Source: UBA5972 sp964480735 (GTDB lineage: Bacteria > Pseudomonadota > Alphaproteobacteria > Rhodobacterales > Rhodobacteraceae). Taken from it: 64,000 nt of DNA. The position numbers and the translations under genes are program-made. This document shows, piece by piece, positions 33,912-42,322 of the stretch. Positions within the stretch are counted from its first letter, which is position 1, and every line of letters starts with the position of its first letter. The notes beneath the pieces are model-generated. The model worked only from the letters and a program-made list of their open reading frames with translations, was not told the DNA's origin and did not search any database. The stretch covers positions 33,777 through 97,776 of the forward strand of contig CAYZQS010000001.1 in assembly GCA_964480735.1 (NCBI GenBank), in the 5' to 3' direction.

Positions 33912-35954
33912 TCAGGCGTTTTGCAAAATTTCCAGAAAAACATCGCCAAACCGTTCTGCCTTTTGCGGCCCTAAGATGCGGTTAAGACCGCCCATATCGG
34001 CGCTTGGCATGGCGGCGATTTTGGCCAGCATCGCAGCCGAACAGCTGAGCGGTTTGTCAGCACCACCAGCCCCACGGGCCAGATCAAGCTGGGCCGCCTG
34101 CAAGCGATCAAACCGGCTGGCGCCGTCCTTGCCCGCCAGTTTTCGGCGTGCCGGATGCAGCTGGTCTGCGGCGTTACCGTTTATCACGCCAAGGAAAACC
34201 GTACCAAATTTTTCCCGCTTTTTCTCTCCCACCCCGCTTAAACGCGAAAACTCATCCAGATTGGTCGGCTTATGGCTCACCATTTCAATCAGTGTTTTAT
34301 CCGGAAACACCACATAGGCAGGGGCACGCATGGCTTCCGCCAGTTCCCGGCGTTTGGCTTTGAGTGCGCTCATCAGCGGTTCATCCTCCTCGGCCACAAT
34401 CGCCCGCACTTTTGGCCCTGGCGCTCCGGACGCAACGATCGTGTCCCGCCGCAGTTCAATCTTTGCCTCACCCCGCAGTATCGGCCGTGCCGCCTCTGTC
34501 AGGCGCAGCGCGCCGTATCGCGCCACGTCCGGGCGGATCAGATCATAGCCCATCATCTGCCGGAATATCGCCTGCCACGCGCCTTTGCTTTGATCAGCAC
34601 CAACGCCAAAGGTTGGCAACCGGTCATGTTTGCGCTGTATTATTTTGTCAGTGGGCACACCGCGCAGGATGTCAATCAGATGACCGGCGCCAAAGCGTTC
34701 CTCGGTGCGCAAGATGGCTGACAGTGCCTTGCGCACCGCTTGCGTGCCGTCAAACAACTCCGCCGGGTCGACGCATAAATCACAATTGCCGCATTTTTCC
34801 ATCTCATCGCCAAAATACCGCAACAGCACCCGCCGTCGGCAGCGCCGCGCCTCGGCCAATCCCAACAGCGCGTTCAGGCGTGCGTGATCGGCCTCTTTAC
34901 GCAAGGGTGGTGCCAGCCCCTCGTCAATTTGTGCCCGGCGCAGGCGCACATCGTCAGTGCCAAACAACGTCAGCGTGTCCGCAGGCAATCCATCACGCCC
35001 GGCGCGACCGATTTCCTGGTAATACGCCTCGATCGATTTTGGCAAATCGGCGTGGGCCACCCAGCGAATGTCAGGCTTGTCCACGCCCATGCCAAAAGCG
35101 ATAGTGGCGCAGACGATCAACCCGTCCTCGCGCGAGAACCGGGTTTCAGCGATGCGCCGGTCTTCGGCGTCCATCCCGGCGTGATAAAACAACACGGTGT
35201 GACCCTCTGCGCGCAACGCCTGCGCCAGCGTTTCGGTTTTGGCCCGCGACGCGCAGTACACAATCCCCGCCTGCCCTTTGCGCAGCGCCACAAACCGCAA
35301 CAGCTGATCGCGCGGTTTGTCCTTGGGTTTGAATGCCAGATGCAGATTGGGGCGGTCAAAACCGTGCAGAAAAATCTGTGGCGGGGTGTCGTCAAACAGC
35401 CGGTTAACGATCTCGGCCCGGGTTTCAGCGTCAGCGGTTGCGGTGAAAGCCGCCATCGGTACTTTCAGGGCGCGGCGCAGTTCACCCAACCGCAAATAAT
35501 CCGGCCTGAAGTCATGCCCCCACTGAGAAACACAATGGGCTTCATCCACCGCGATCAGGCTGACGTTGATTTTTCTGAGCATCATCAAGGTGCCGGGATT
35601 GGCCAGCCGTTCCGGCGCCATATAGAGAATTTTCAGACGCGCCTGTTCAAGGGCTAAAAAAACCTCCTCGGTTTCCTCGTCGGTGTTGCCCGACGTCAGC
35701 GCACCCGCGCAGATACCCAGTTCGCCAAGGCCGCGCACCTGTTCGCGCATCAAAGCGATCAGGGGTGAGATCACCACGGTCACGCTGTCCAGCATCAGGG
35801 CCGGCAACTGAAAGCACAGCGACTTGCCGCCGCCCGTTGGCATGATCGCCAAGGTGTTTTTACCAGCGCAAACCGCCGCGACGATATCCAGCTGTCCGGG
35901 GCGAAACCGCTCAAAGCCAAAAACCGAATGAAGGATGTCCGCCGGGGTGCTCAT
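33912..35954 (-). CDS. recQ: ATP-dependent DNA helicase RecQ
   Basis: This 680-residue 3'-5' helicase acts in recombination and fork repair. It has Walker A M-P-T-G-G-G-K-S (about 39-46), D-E-A-H box (V-D-E-A-H-C-V-S-Q-W-G-H), the helicase C-terminal domain with Q-E-I-G-R-A-G-R-D-G, a four-cysteine zinc site ending K-C-G-N-C-D-L-C, a winged helix and an HRDC domain (about 520-590). The last 75 residues look like a second, shorter HRDC-like module. The start at 35954 fits the family. Confidence 0.95.
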   Translation of the reverse strand: MSTPADILHSVFGFERFRPGQLDIVAAVCAGKNTLAIMPTGGGKSLCFQLPALMLDSVTVVISPLIALMREQVRGLGELGICAGALTSGNTDEETEEVFLALEQARLKILYMAPERLANPGTLMMLRKINVSLIAVDEAHCVSQWGHDFRPDYLRLGELRRALKVPMAAFTATADAETRAEIVNRLFDDTPPQIFLHGFDRPNLHLAFKPKDKPRDQLLRFVALRKGQAGIVYCASRAKTETLAQALRAEGHTVLFYHAGMDAEDRRIAETRFSREDGLIVCATIAFGMGVDKPDIRWVAHADLPKSIEAYYQEIGRAGRDGLPADTLTLFGTDDVRLRRAQIDEGLAPPLRKEADHARLNALLGLAEARRCRRRVLLRYFGDEMEKCGNCDLCVDPAELFDGTQAVRKALSAILRTEERFGAGHLIDILRGVPTDKIIQRKHDRLPTFGVGADQSKGAWQAIFRQMMGYDLIRPDVARYGALRLTEAARPILRGEAKIELRRDTIVASGAPGPKVRAIVAEEDEPLMSALKAKRRELAEAMRAPAYVVFPDKTLIEMVSHKPTNLDEFSRLSGVGEKKREKFGTVFLGVINGNAADQLHPARRKLAGKDGASRFDRLQAAQLDLARGAGGADKPLSCSAAMLAKIAAMPSADMGGLNRILGPQKAERFGDVFLEILQNA

Positions 35955-36059
35955 TAGTCAGTTATTGTTCTTACTGCTTCGTTAAAATGACAATCCCATA
36001 TTAAGAATCGGTGAACAAGTGGCCATTCGCAACCAAAACAATTGCACCACCGTCCGCCT

Positions 36060-36082
36060 TTCATCTTTGCAAAAATACTCAA
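36060..36082 (+). repeat. Copy 3 of the 23-nt intergenic motif with hairpin
   Basis: Starts TTCATCTTTG, ends AAATACTCAA, and is followed by the CCCGACG/CGTCGGG hairpin (about 36084-36112). It lies between the recQ start and the rsmD stop. Unlike copies 1 and 2 it is on the strand opposite the nearest upstream gene. Confidence 0.8.
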
Positions 36083-36172
36083 CCCCGACGCACCCCTTGG
36101 GCGTCGTCGGGTATTGGATATTTAAGCCGTAAAGAAGCCGAAGTTTTGGTGCGCCCAAAATGCGTGAAAGGC

Positions 36173-36757
36173 TCAATTATCCCTGTCGGAATTTGTTAAA
36201 CTCAGAATATGCACCCAGGTTCCGCCGTACCGGCGAACGTCCAGCATATCAAATCCTATGGGCGCTGATTGTTGTGAATTTTCCTCCCACACCGCCAGTG
36301 AACCGGCGGCCAAAGCCCCGCAGCCTTGAAGTACCGTCAACGCAACCTGACCCATGTTTTTGCCATAGGGAGGATCCAGAAAAACCAAATCAAACGAACG
36401 ATCGGCGTGGTTTTTGAACGTCAGCGCATTGTGCCGCAGCAACGTGACGCGATCCTGCATATGGCACAATTCAATGTTCTTTCGGATCAAACCGGCGGCC
36501 ACCTTGCCGTCGTCTACAAATACAACATTCTTTGCTCCCCGGCTGAGGGCTTCCAGCCCCAGCGCGCCGGTACCGGCGAACAGATCCAAAACCAACGCAC
36601 CGCGCACCGGATCACCATAGCCGCCGTTGATCAGCAGGTTAAAGATGCTCTCGCGCACCCGGTCGGATGTCGGGCGCAGATGGGCGGATGGCTGACCGCT
36701 GCCAACGACGCTAAGGCGCAAGCCTTTGAAATCACCGCCGATAATCCGCACAGCCAC
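36173..36757 (-). CDS. rsmD: 16S rRNA (guanine(966)-N2)-methyltransferase
   Basis: This 194-residue Rossmann methyltransferase uses SAM to methylate G966 of 16S rRNA. It has the N-terminal R-I-I-G-G-D-F-K-G, the R-P-T-S-D-R-V-R-E-S-I-F family signature, the SAM loop L-D-L-F-A-G-T-G-A-L-G and the catalytic D-P-P-Y. It starts with GTG at 36757, with AGG a few bases upstream, 27 bases after the flavoprotein stop. Confidence 0.93.
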   Translation of the reverse strand: MAVRIIGGDFKGLRLSVVGSGQPSAHLRPTSDRVRESIFNLLINGGYGDPVRGALVLDLFAGTGALGLEALSRGAKNVVFVDDGKVAAGLIRKNIELCHMQDRVTLLRHNALTFKNHADRSFDLVFLDPPYGKNMGQVALTVLQGCGALAAGSLAVWEENSQQSAPIGFDMLDVRRYGGTWVHILSLTNSDRDN

Positions 36758-36784
36758 CCTGCCTATGGAAATCCGATACCGGGT

Positions 36785-37984
36785 CTATAGCAGGTCTTTT
36801 ATATTGCCGTCACCATCAGCGACCTGTGTTTTATCCGGTGATTTTCCCGCCTCTATCAATCGCTTGCCGATCATATAGGCGCGGGCGTCATTCATGGCGT
36901 CAACCGCCAGCAGCGTGTCGCCCAAGAAGTACCAAAAGGAAACCGAGGTTGCGGTTTTGCGGGTGACGATGTTGTCATAACCGGTATTCAGCCCGGCAAT
37001 CTGCAGTTTCACGTCATACTGGTCAGACCAGAACCAAGGCCGTGCGGCGTAATCCTTGTTTGCACCCAGAATGTTTTCGGCCACCAGTTCCGCCTGATCA
37101 ATGGCGTTGGGCACGCTTTCCAAACGCACGCGACCGCCCCTATAGGGAAATGACGCGCAATCGCCCGCCGCCCAGATATTTTTGGCACTGGTTTGGCCCC
37201 GGGCGTCGGTTTTGATGCCGTTTTCTATGGCCAGTCCGGCGGCTTCTGCCAGATGGGTGCAAGGCGAAATGCCAACGCCGACGATGGCGAAATCGACGTC
37301 CAAAACCGCACCGTCTGACAGTTTTGCACCCGCAATCCTGTTTTCGCCGGTCAAACGGTTCAAGCCGGTCGCCTCTAATATTTTCACCCCGTGGGACTGG
37401 TGTAATTCGCGAAAGAAATCAGAGGTTTCGGGTGCTGCCACCCGCTGCAGGATGCGGTCTGCCATTTCAACCAGCGTCACCTTCACGCCCAATTTGGCGG
37501 CGACCGAGGCCGCTTCCAGCCCGATATATCCACCGCCAACCACCAGCAACCGTCTGCCTTTGACAAATTCCGGCGCCATCGCGTCTACATCGGCCAGTGT
37601 GCGCACGCCGTACACGCCCGGCAGCTCACCACCAATGGCCGCCGGAAGGTGGCGCAGGTCTGATCCGGTGGTCAGGGCAAGCTGGTCATAATTTATCACC
37701 TCGTCACCAACCAATATTGTGCCGGCAGCTGGATCAATTGCGGTGACGGCAGTGTCGACACGCAGCCTAATTCCCAAATCATCGTAGAATTTTTCCGGCC
37801 GCAGATACAGCCGTTCGCGGGTCATTTCGCCGGTCAAATAAGTCTTTGAAAGCGGCGGTCGCTGATAGGGTGGCTGAGGTTCGCCGCAAAACAGCGTGAT
37901 GTCACCCTCAAAGCCCAGATTGCGCAGTTTCACCACCAGCGATGAGCCCGCCTGCCCGCCACCCACAACAACAACATGCGTCAT
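36785..37984 (-). CDS. FAD-dependent ferredoxin/rubredoxin reductase-like oxidoreductase
   Basis: This 399-residue flavoprotein has an FAD motif V-V-V-G-G-G-Q-A-G (residues about 5-13), P-P-L-S-K-T-Y-L and an NAD(P)H motif V-V-G-G-G-Y-I-G-L-E-A-A (about 145-156). It then has A-A-G-D-C-A near residue 270 and a reductase C-terminal domain. It resembles the redoxin reductases that feed ferredoxin to oxygenases or P450s. It could serve as electron donor for the Rieske enzyme at 8361, but it is 28 kb away and co-directional with rsmD. ATG at 37984 was chosen over 38017 because it begins the flavin domain. Confidence 0.85.
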   Translation of the reverse strand: MTHVVVVGGGQAGSSLVVKLRNLGFEGDITLFCGEPQPPYQRPPLSKTYLTGEMTRERLYLRPEKFYDDLGIRLRVDTAVTAIDPAAGTILVGDEVINYDQLALTTGSDLRHLPAAIGGELPGVYGVRTLADVDAMAPEFVKGRRLLVVGGGYIGLEAASVAAKLGVKVTLVEMADRILQRVAAPETSDFFRELHQSHGVKILEATGLNRLTGENRIAGAKLSDGAVLDVDFAIVGVGISPCTHLAEAAGLAIENGIKTDARGQTSAKNIWAAGDCASFPYRGGRVRLESVPNAIDQAELVAENILGANKDYAARPWFWSDQYDVKLQIAGLNTGYDNIVTRKTATSVSFWYFLGDTLLAVDAMNDARAYMIGKRLIEAGKSPDKTQVADGDGNIKDLL

Positions 37985-38073
37985 AATATTGCCAACCCGG
38001 TCAATCTGTTTATTCATTGTGGCGGACCCTATAAGGATAGGGCGATCAACGACAACTTAGAAAGCGTGAGCAT

Positions 38074-38562
38074 ATGGCAATTTCCGTTGGTGATCGTTTG
38101 CCGGACGCGGTTTTTACACAGTTTACCGGGCAGGACGTCAAGACCGCAGAGGTCCCGGACCTTATGGCCGGGCAGACTGTCGCAATGTTCGGGCTGCCGG
38201 GGGCGTTTACGCGAACCTGTTCTGCCGCGCATCTGCCGGGATTTATGGATGTGGCGGAGCAGTTAAAGGCAAAAGGTGTGGACAGGGTGATCTGCCTGTC
38301 GGTCAACGATCCGTTCGTCATGCACGCCTGGGATCTGGCGACCGGTGCTTCCAAGGCTGGGGTTGAAATGTGGGTTGACGCGGATGGGTCGTTTACCAAA
38401 GCGATCGGGTTGGACTTTGACGCGCCACCGATGGGATTTATCGGGCGGTCCAAGCGGTATTCGGCCCTGATTGTGGACGGGGTTGTGACAATACTGAATG
38501 CCGAAGTCAAACCCGGGGTGTGTGAACTGAGCAGCGGCGAGGCGCTGCTGGATCAGATCTGA
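38074..38562 (+). CDS. Prx5-type peroxiredoxin
   Basis: This 162-residue thiol peroxidase has the Prx5 motif P-G-A-F-T-R-T-C-S, with the peroxidatic Cys near residue 49, followed by H-L-P-G-F. A second Cys is near the C-terminus (P-G-V-C-E-L-S) and may be resolving. It would detoxify peroxides in the cytosol. It overlaps the convergent soxR gene by ten bases at the stops, and is divergent from the flavoprotein. Confidence 0.92.
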   Translation: MAISVGDRLPDAVFTQFTGQDVKTAEVPDLMAGQTVAMFGLPGAFTRTCSAAHLPGFMDVAEQLKAKGVDRVICLSVNDPFVMHAWDLATGASKAGVEMWVDADGSFTKAIGLDFDAPPMGFIGRSKRYSALIVDGVVTILNAEVKPGVCELSSGEALLDQI

Positions 38563-39011
38563 TCCGGCCGGTCGCCCATCAAATAACGCGGCCCCGCGCC
38601 ATATTGATGTGCCCGGTCCTGTGGGTTGTACAGCGCACAGTTTTTCAGGCTTAGACAGCCACAACCGATACAGCCGTCCAGATTGTCACGCAGTCTGGTC
38701 AGGGTTTCGATTTTGGTATTCAAAGCGGTGCGAAACCCGCGGCTGATACGCGCCCAATCGGCTTTTGTCGGTGCGCGCCCGTTGGGCAGCCTTGCCAACT
38801 CGTGGCTGATCTGCCCGATCGTGAAGCCAAATTGCTGGGCGATCTGAATGAAAGACAACCGCCGGATGTCGGCCCGCAAAAACCGGCGTTGCCCGCCAAT
38901 GTTGCGCTCTGGAAACAGCAGGCCTTTGGTTTCATAAAACCGGATGGCGGACACCGACATGCCGGTGCGTTTCGCCAATTGACCTATTGAAAGTGTGGAA
39001 CCCGATGCCAT
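38553..39011 (-). CDS. soxR: SoxR-type redox-sensing MerR regulator
   Basis: This 152-residue regulator has a MerR helix-turn-helix (S-I-G-Q-L-A-K-R-T-G-M-S-V-S-A-I-R-F-Y-E, about 8-27), a coiled-coil helix, and the [2Fe-2S] cluster site C-I-G-C-G-C-L-S-L-K-N-C near residue 120. That spacing (C-x2-C-x-C-x5-C) is diagnostic of SoxR, which senses redox-cycling compounds. ATG at 39011 was chosen from the M-A-S-G-S start preceding the HTH. It is divergent from a VOC gene with a MerR-type promoter between them. Confidence 0.95.
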   Translation of the reverse strand: MASGSTLSIGQLAKRTGMSVSAIRFYETKGLLFPERNIGGQRRFLRADIRRLSFIQIAQQFGFTIGQISHELARLPNGRAPTKADWARISRGFRTALNTKIETLTRLRDNLDGCIGCGCLSLKNCALYNPQDRAHQYGAGPRYLMGDRPDQI

Positions 39012-39034
39012 GTAAGTTGCCCTCAAAATAATCC

Positions 39035-39065
39035 TTGACCTAAAGTTAGGTTTAGAAATTACAAT
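39035..39065 (+). promoter_or_regulatory. SoxR-type promoter with 19-bp spacer
   Basis: TTGACC (39035-39040) and TACAAT (39060-39065) are 19 bp apart, the long spacer of MerR-family activated promoters. Within the region ACCTAA and TTAGGT (39038-39051) form an inverted repeat, a likely SoxR operator. It faces the VOC gene at 39100 and lies just upstream of soxR. Confidence 0.8.
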
Positions 39066-39099
39066 GGTTATTGTCAAACGGGATTGAAAGGATAAGACG

Positions 39100-39486
39100 A
39101 TGACTGAGGCATTTCTGGAACACGCAAACATCACGGTGTCCAACCCAAAGCGCACAAGCAAAATGCTGTGTGACATCTTTGGCTGGCATGAACGCTGGCA
39201 GGGCGAGGCGATTGACGGCGGGACGTCGACCCACGTGGGGGCAAGCGGCAGTTATCTGGCGATCTATGCGCCGAAAAATCTGAAGGACGGTGCGGTCAAC
39301 AGCTATACCACGGTTGGCGGGCTGAACCATGTGGGCATTGTGGTGGAAGATATTGACGCGACCGAGGCAAAGGTAAAGGCTGCCGGACTGACGCCCGGTT
39401 CACACGCGGATTATGAACCCGGACGGCGGTTTTATTTTCGCGACGCGGATAATATTGAATATGAAGTGGTGAGCTACAGCAAATGA
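39100..39486 (+). CDS. VOC-superfamily protein, candidate SoxR target
   Basis: This 128-residue single-domain VOC protein starts F-L-E-H-A-N-I-T-V-S and has G-L-N-H-V-G-I-V-V-E-D-I-D-A and D-A-D-N-I-E-Y-E-V-V. The first-strand His, the middle H-V-G and the C-terminal E-Y-E are typical metal-site positions. It could be a glyoxalase, fosfomycin-type resistance or other enzyme; the substrate is unknown. The SoxR-type promoter directly upstream implies induction by redox-active compounds. Its stop is followed by 499 bases without a gene. Confidence 0.85.
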   Translation: MTEAFLEHANITVSNPKRTSKMLCDIFGWHERWQGEAIDGGTSTHVGASGSYLAIYAPKNLKDGAVNSYTTVGGLNHVGIVVEDIDATEAKVKAAGLTPGSHADYEPGRRFYFRDADNIEYEVVSYSK

Positions 39487-39561
39487 GGCTCTGATCCGGC
39501 AGGTCCACTGCTGATTTTACCGATTTCTTACCGTAAGAACCTGATTTAAAACCACAAAACT

Positions 39562-39681
39562 GGTCCAATTTTCCGGTGCACCGGCGGGCCGATCGTCCGG
39601 TATACCTATGGACCAGTCGGTCAGTGCACCGGTGGACCGATCGGTCGGAGTACCGGTGGACCAGTCGGTCGGTCCAGCGGG
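39562..39681. repeat. Five 24-nt tandem repeats
   Basis: Units begin at 39562, 39586, 39610, 39634 and 39658, each 24 bp. Units 3, 4 and 5 begin GGACCAGTCGGTC, GGACCGATCGGTC and GGACCAGTCGGTC, and several end in CACCGG or TACCGG followed by T or C. Odd units carry CAGTC or a derivative, even units CGATC, giving a 48-bp super-period. Internal perfect palindromes include GACCGATCGGTC and CCGGTGCACCGG. Confidence 0.85.
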
Positions 39682-39845
39682 GTCCCGGACAAATGTTACA
39701 GCACCATATTTGGCTGCCGCAAAAGCCGGGCGATGGACGCAAATGGTTTCATGGCATCACCGGAAAGACTCCGCCGGATATCGGGCCGGAGAATTAAACG
39801 TGCCGCATACGAAAGCAACGATTTGCGCCTGTTACGGCGAATGCT

Positions 39846-39895
39846 GGCAAGGCAGCCGGAATAACGGATGACGTCCGGCAAGGACAGCCGGAGTA
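39846..39895. repeat. Pair of 18-19-nt direct repeats
   Basis: GGCAAGGCAGCCGGAATA (39846-39863) and GGCAAGGACAGCCGGAGTA (39877-39895) match except for one inserted A and one G for A. They lie between the tandem array and phhB. Confidence 0.6.
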
Positions 39896-39985
39896 TGCGG
39901 TCCATACCCCCGTGACTCCATTGCGCGCGGCTGAGGTTTTTGAAACGCCGTGCTGAGACCAAACCACTGAATTTGGCTGCACAGA

Positions 39986-40285
39986 TCAACCCCCCGCCAG
40001 CAGGTCCATCCTAGCGGCCAGTTTTATGTCCCGCCCGGACAGCCCCTCCACATCGTGGCTGGTCAACAGGACCTGTACCTTGTTGTAAACATTGGACCAT
40101 TCCGGGTGGTGGTTCAGTTTTTCAGCCCAGATCGCCGCCTGTGTCATCCAACCAAAGGCCTCGACAAAGTTTTTGAACGCGAATTCCTTTTCAATGGCGT
40201 CGCGGTCGCCGGCCATTCGCCAGCCGTTTTTCAAAAGCGGCGCAAGTTCAGATTGGCGTTCGGCATCGGTCAGCTTTTCTTTCAT
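39986..40285 (-). CDS. phhB: Pterin-4a-carbinolamine dehydratase
   Basis: This 99-residue enzyme dehydrates 4a-hydroxytetrahydrobiopterin and supports aromatic amino-acid hydroxylases. The signature F-G-W-M-T-Q-A-A, then L-N-H-H-P-E-W and N-K-V-Q-V-L-L-T-S-H, shows the catalytic His residues. ATG at 40285 follows AGGGGAAA. It lies 19 bases after the stop of the N-acyltransferase gene. No phenylalanine hydroxylase is in the window, so the role may lie in general pterin recycling. Confidence 0.92.
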   Translation of the reverse strand: MKEKLTDAERQSELAPLLKNGWRMAGDRDAIEKEFAFKNFVEAFGWMTQAAIWAEKLNHHPEWSNVYNKVQVLLTSHDVEGLSGRDIKLAARMDLLAGG

Positions 40286-40304
40286 GGTCAAGTTTCCCCT
40301 GGTC

Positions 40305-41504
40305 TTATGCGTCGGTTTCATTGGTCACGTTTTTGAACGGCCCATAGCTGGTCAAAATTTCGATATCCTGATCCACAGCGGACCCTTCAGCGGCCAAAAA
40401 CTGTTGCACGGCGCGCTTAAAGCCGGGATCAGCAATCCAGTGCAGCGAATGGGTTTTTACCGGCATATACCCGCGGGCCAGTTTATGCTCGCCCTGCGCG
40501 CCTGCTTCAACGCATTTCATCTGGTGCTTGATGGCAAAATCTATCGCCTGATAATAACACACCTCAAAATGCAAGAACGGATGATCCTCGGTGCAGCCCC
40601 AATAACGGCCAAACAGCGTGTCCCGCCCGATCATGTTCATGGCACCTGCCACCCAGCGCCCGTCGCGCTGACACAGGATCAGCAACACGTCGTCGCGCAT
40701 GGTGTCCTGAATGTGGTTGAAAAATTCCCGGGTCAGGTACGGTGTGCCCCATTTGCGTGCGCCGGTGTCCTGATAAAACTGCCAAAACGCATCCCAGTGT
40801 TCCGGCTGAATATCGTCACCGGTCAGTTGCAGGATTGTGCCACCAAAGGCCTGCGCTTTTTGCCTTTCCCGCCTGACGGCCTTGCGTTTGCGCGAGGATA
40901 AATCGCGCAGAAAGGCCGGGAAATCCTGGTAGTTTTGATTGAGCCAGTGAAATTGCTGGCCGGTTCGTTTCAGCAGGCCCATCTGTGCGCCGCTGCTGGC
41001 CTCTGACGCTGTGCAATAGGTAATGTGCAACGACGACAGCCGGTTTTTTTCGGCCACCTGTACCGCGCCCTGGATCAACGCTGACTGACCTTCAGCCTCA
41101 AACCCAGGCCGGGTCAATAACCGCCGCCCTGTGGCGGGTGTAAAAGGTACGGCGCCCTGCAGTTTGGGATAATACTGCCCGCCCGCCTGCTGATAGGCAT
41201 GGGCCCAGTTGTGATCAAAAACATATTCGCCTTGTGAATGGTGTTTGGCGTAAAGCGGCATCACGGCGATGACCTGCCCGTTTTTCCGCGCGATCAGGTG
41301 GCGCGGCGACCAGCCGGTTTGCGGGCCGACAGAGCCGCTTTGTTCAAGGGCTGCCAGAAATTTATGGGTGGTAAAGGGATCAACCGGGCGGTCAATTGCG
41401 GCTTCGGGACAGGCGCAGGCGTTCCAGTCTTCAGCGGTGATCTCTTTCAGATCTGCGATGACGCTGATCTCAACCTCGGCACCGGGCTGGTCTAGCTCAT
41501 TCAT
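40305..41504 (-). CDS. GNAT-like N-acyltransferase (COG3146 type)
   Basis: This 399-residue protein has the duplicated GNAT fold of the COG3146 predicted N-acyltransferases. The conserved mid-part is R-K-R-K-A-V-R-R-E-R and the last third has Y-W-G-C-T-E-D-H-P-F-L-H-F-E-V-C-Y-Y. Relatives act in aminoacyl transfer to peptidoglycan or unknown acceptors. The start ATG is at 41504. It lies 50 bases after the glycerophosphodiesterase stop and is followed closely by phhB, so it is probably part of a small leftward operon. Confidence 0.85.
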   Translation of the reverse strand: MNELDQPGAEVEISVIADLKEITAEDWNACACPEAAIDRPVDPFTTHKFLAALEQSGSVGPQTGWSPRHLIARKNGQVIAVMPLYAKHHSQGEYVFDHNWAHAYQQAGGQYYPKLQGAVPFTPATGRRLLTRPGFEAEGQSALIQGAVQVAEKNRLSSLHITYCTASEASSGAQMGLLKRTGQQFHWLNQNYQDFPAFLRDLSSRKRKAVRRERQKAQAFGGTILQLTGDDIQPEHWDAFWQFYQDTGARKWGTPYLTREFFNHIQDTMRDDVLLILCQRDGRWVAGAMNMIGRDTLFGRYWGCTEDHPFLHFEVCYYQAIDFAIKHQMKCVEAGAQGEHKLARGYMPVKTHSLHWIADPGFKRAVQQFLAAEGSAVDQDIEILTSYGPFKNVTNETDA

Positions 41505-41554
41505 TGAAACTACCGAAAATCATTGCAGGTACATGCGCCACGTTGCAGGTCAGG

Positions 41555-42322
41555 TCAATGTCGCTGAAAATTAGGCAGGTAACCTTCAAACGTGATGTTG
41601 TCAGCGATTTTTCTTGCCGCCGTTTCTTCGGCTGGTGATCTGACTGTCCAGCATATAACCGGTGTGCCGCTGTTTTTGAGTTCTGTAACACGCGGCATGC
41701 CAAGATGTTCAGCGCCATGCGATATAAACGCGGCGTCAACGCGGGCAAAATCAGGAATGTGCCGCAATTCCGCCAGCCGTGCGTTGGGAATGGTCGGCCA
41801 GTCCTCTTCCGGAAAACCGGACGTCACCAGCCCGCGTGGGGTGTTTGGTGCGATTTGTGCCATATGCGCCATCGCGTGCGGGTTATAGGACATAATGGCC
41901 ACCGGGCCGTGGTAATGTGGCAAAAGATCCGCAACAGCCTGATCCAGCGGTCCGGTGTTTGGTCCCATTATACCGTCCTGATCCTTAAATTCGATCAGCA
42001 GGGGAACCCGCCCGTTTACCAGTGAAAAGACCTGTTCAAGCGAGGGAATTGTCTCGCCGCTGCCCAACAGCGTTAAGCGCTGCAGGTCTGCAAGGTCTGT
42101 TTGCGCAACCGCGCCTTTTTCTTTTGTCAGCCGCTCAAGCGAATAGTCGTGAAACACCACCGGCTGCCCGTCTTTGGACACTTGCAGATCAAGTTCAATG
42201 CCAAAACCAGCGGCAATCGCGGCTTCAAAAGCGGCCATCGAGTTTTCGTAAATTCCGGCGGTGGCGTCATGCAATCCGCGGTGGGCAATTGGTATTCGCA
42301 GAAAATCAGGATGCAACGTCAT
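41555..42322 (-). CDS. Glycerophosphodiester phosphodiesterase
   Basis: This 255-residue TIM-barrel enzyme hydrolyses glycerophosphodiesters to glycerol 3-phosphate and an alcohol. It begins I-P-I-A-H-R-G-L-H-D, with catalytic His and Arg, then has G-I-E-L-D-L-Q-V-S-K-D-G and V-V-F-H-D-Y with metal ligands and the second His. No signal peptide is present, so it is cytosolic. The ATG at 42322 shares a base with the RidA-family stop, so translation is coupled. Confidence 0.93.
   Translation of the reverse strand: MTLHPDFLRIPIAHRGLHDATAGIYENSMAAFEAAIAAGFGIELDLQVSKDGQPVVFHDYSLERLTKEKGAVAQTDLADLQRLTLLGSGETIPSLEQVFSLVNGRVPLLIEFKDQDGIMGPNTGPLDQAVADLLPHYHGPVAIMSYNPHAMAHMAQIAPNTPRGLVTSGFPEEDWPTIPNARLAELRHIPDFARVDAAFISHGAEHLGMPRVTELKNSGTPVICWTVRSPAEETAARKIADNITFEGYLPNFQRH

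Larger units (their letters stand above)
39487..39985. other. 499-bp intergenic region with repeats and no credible gene
   Basis: It contains a 15-bp inverted repeat (TTCTTAC/GTAAGAA, 39525-39539), a 120-bp array of 24-nt tandem repeats (39562-39681), and two direct repeats near 39846-39895. Frames through the repeats give eight-residue periodic peptides on both strands but lack a start and ribosome-binding site in a convincing place. Confidence 0.6.

Noticed and set aside
35982..36176. 64-residue minus-strand frame between recQ and rsmD
   Set aside because: It covers the repeat motif and hairpin, has no domain and no ribosome-binding site.
39562..39681. CRISPR array
   Set aside because: The repeats are contiguous 24-nt units without unique spacers and no cas genes are in the window.
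39296..39742. Minus-strand frame with eight-residue repeats through the tandem array
   Set aside because: It overlaps the VOC gene, lacks a ribosome-binding site, and the peptide periodicity follows from 24 being a multiple of three.
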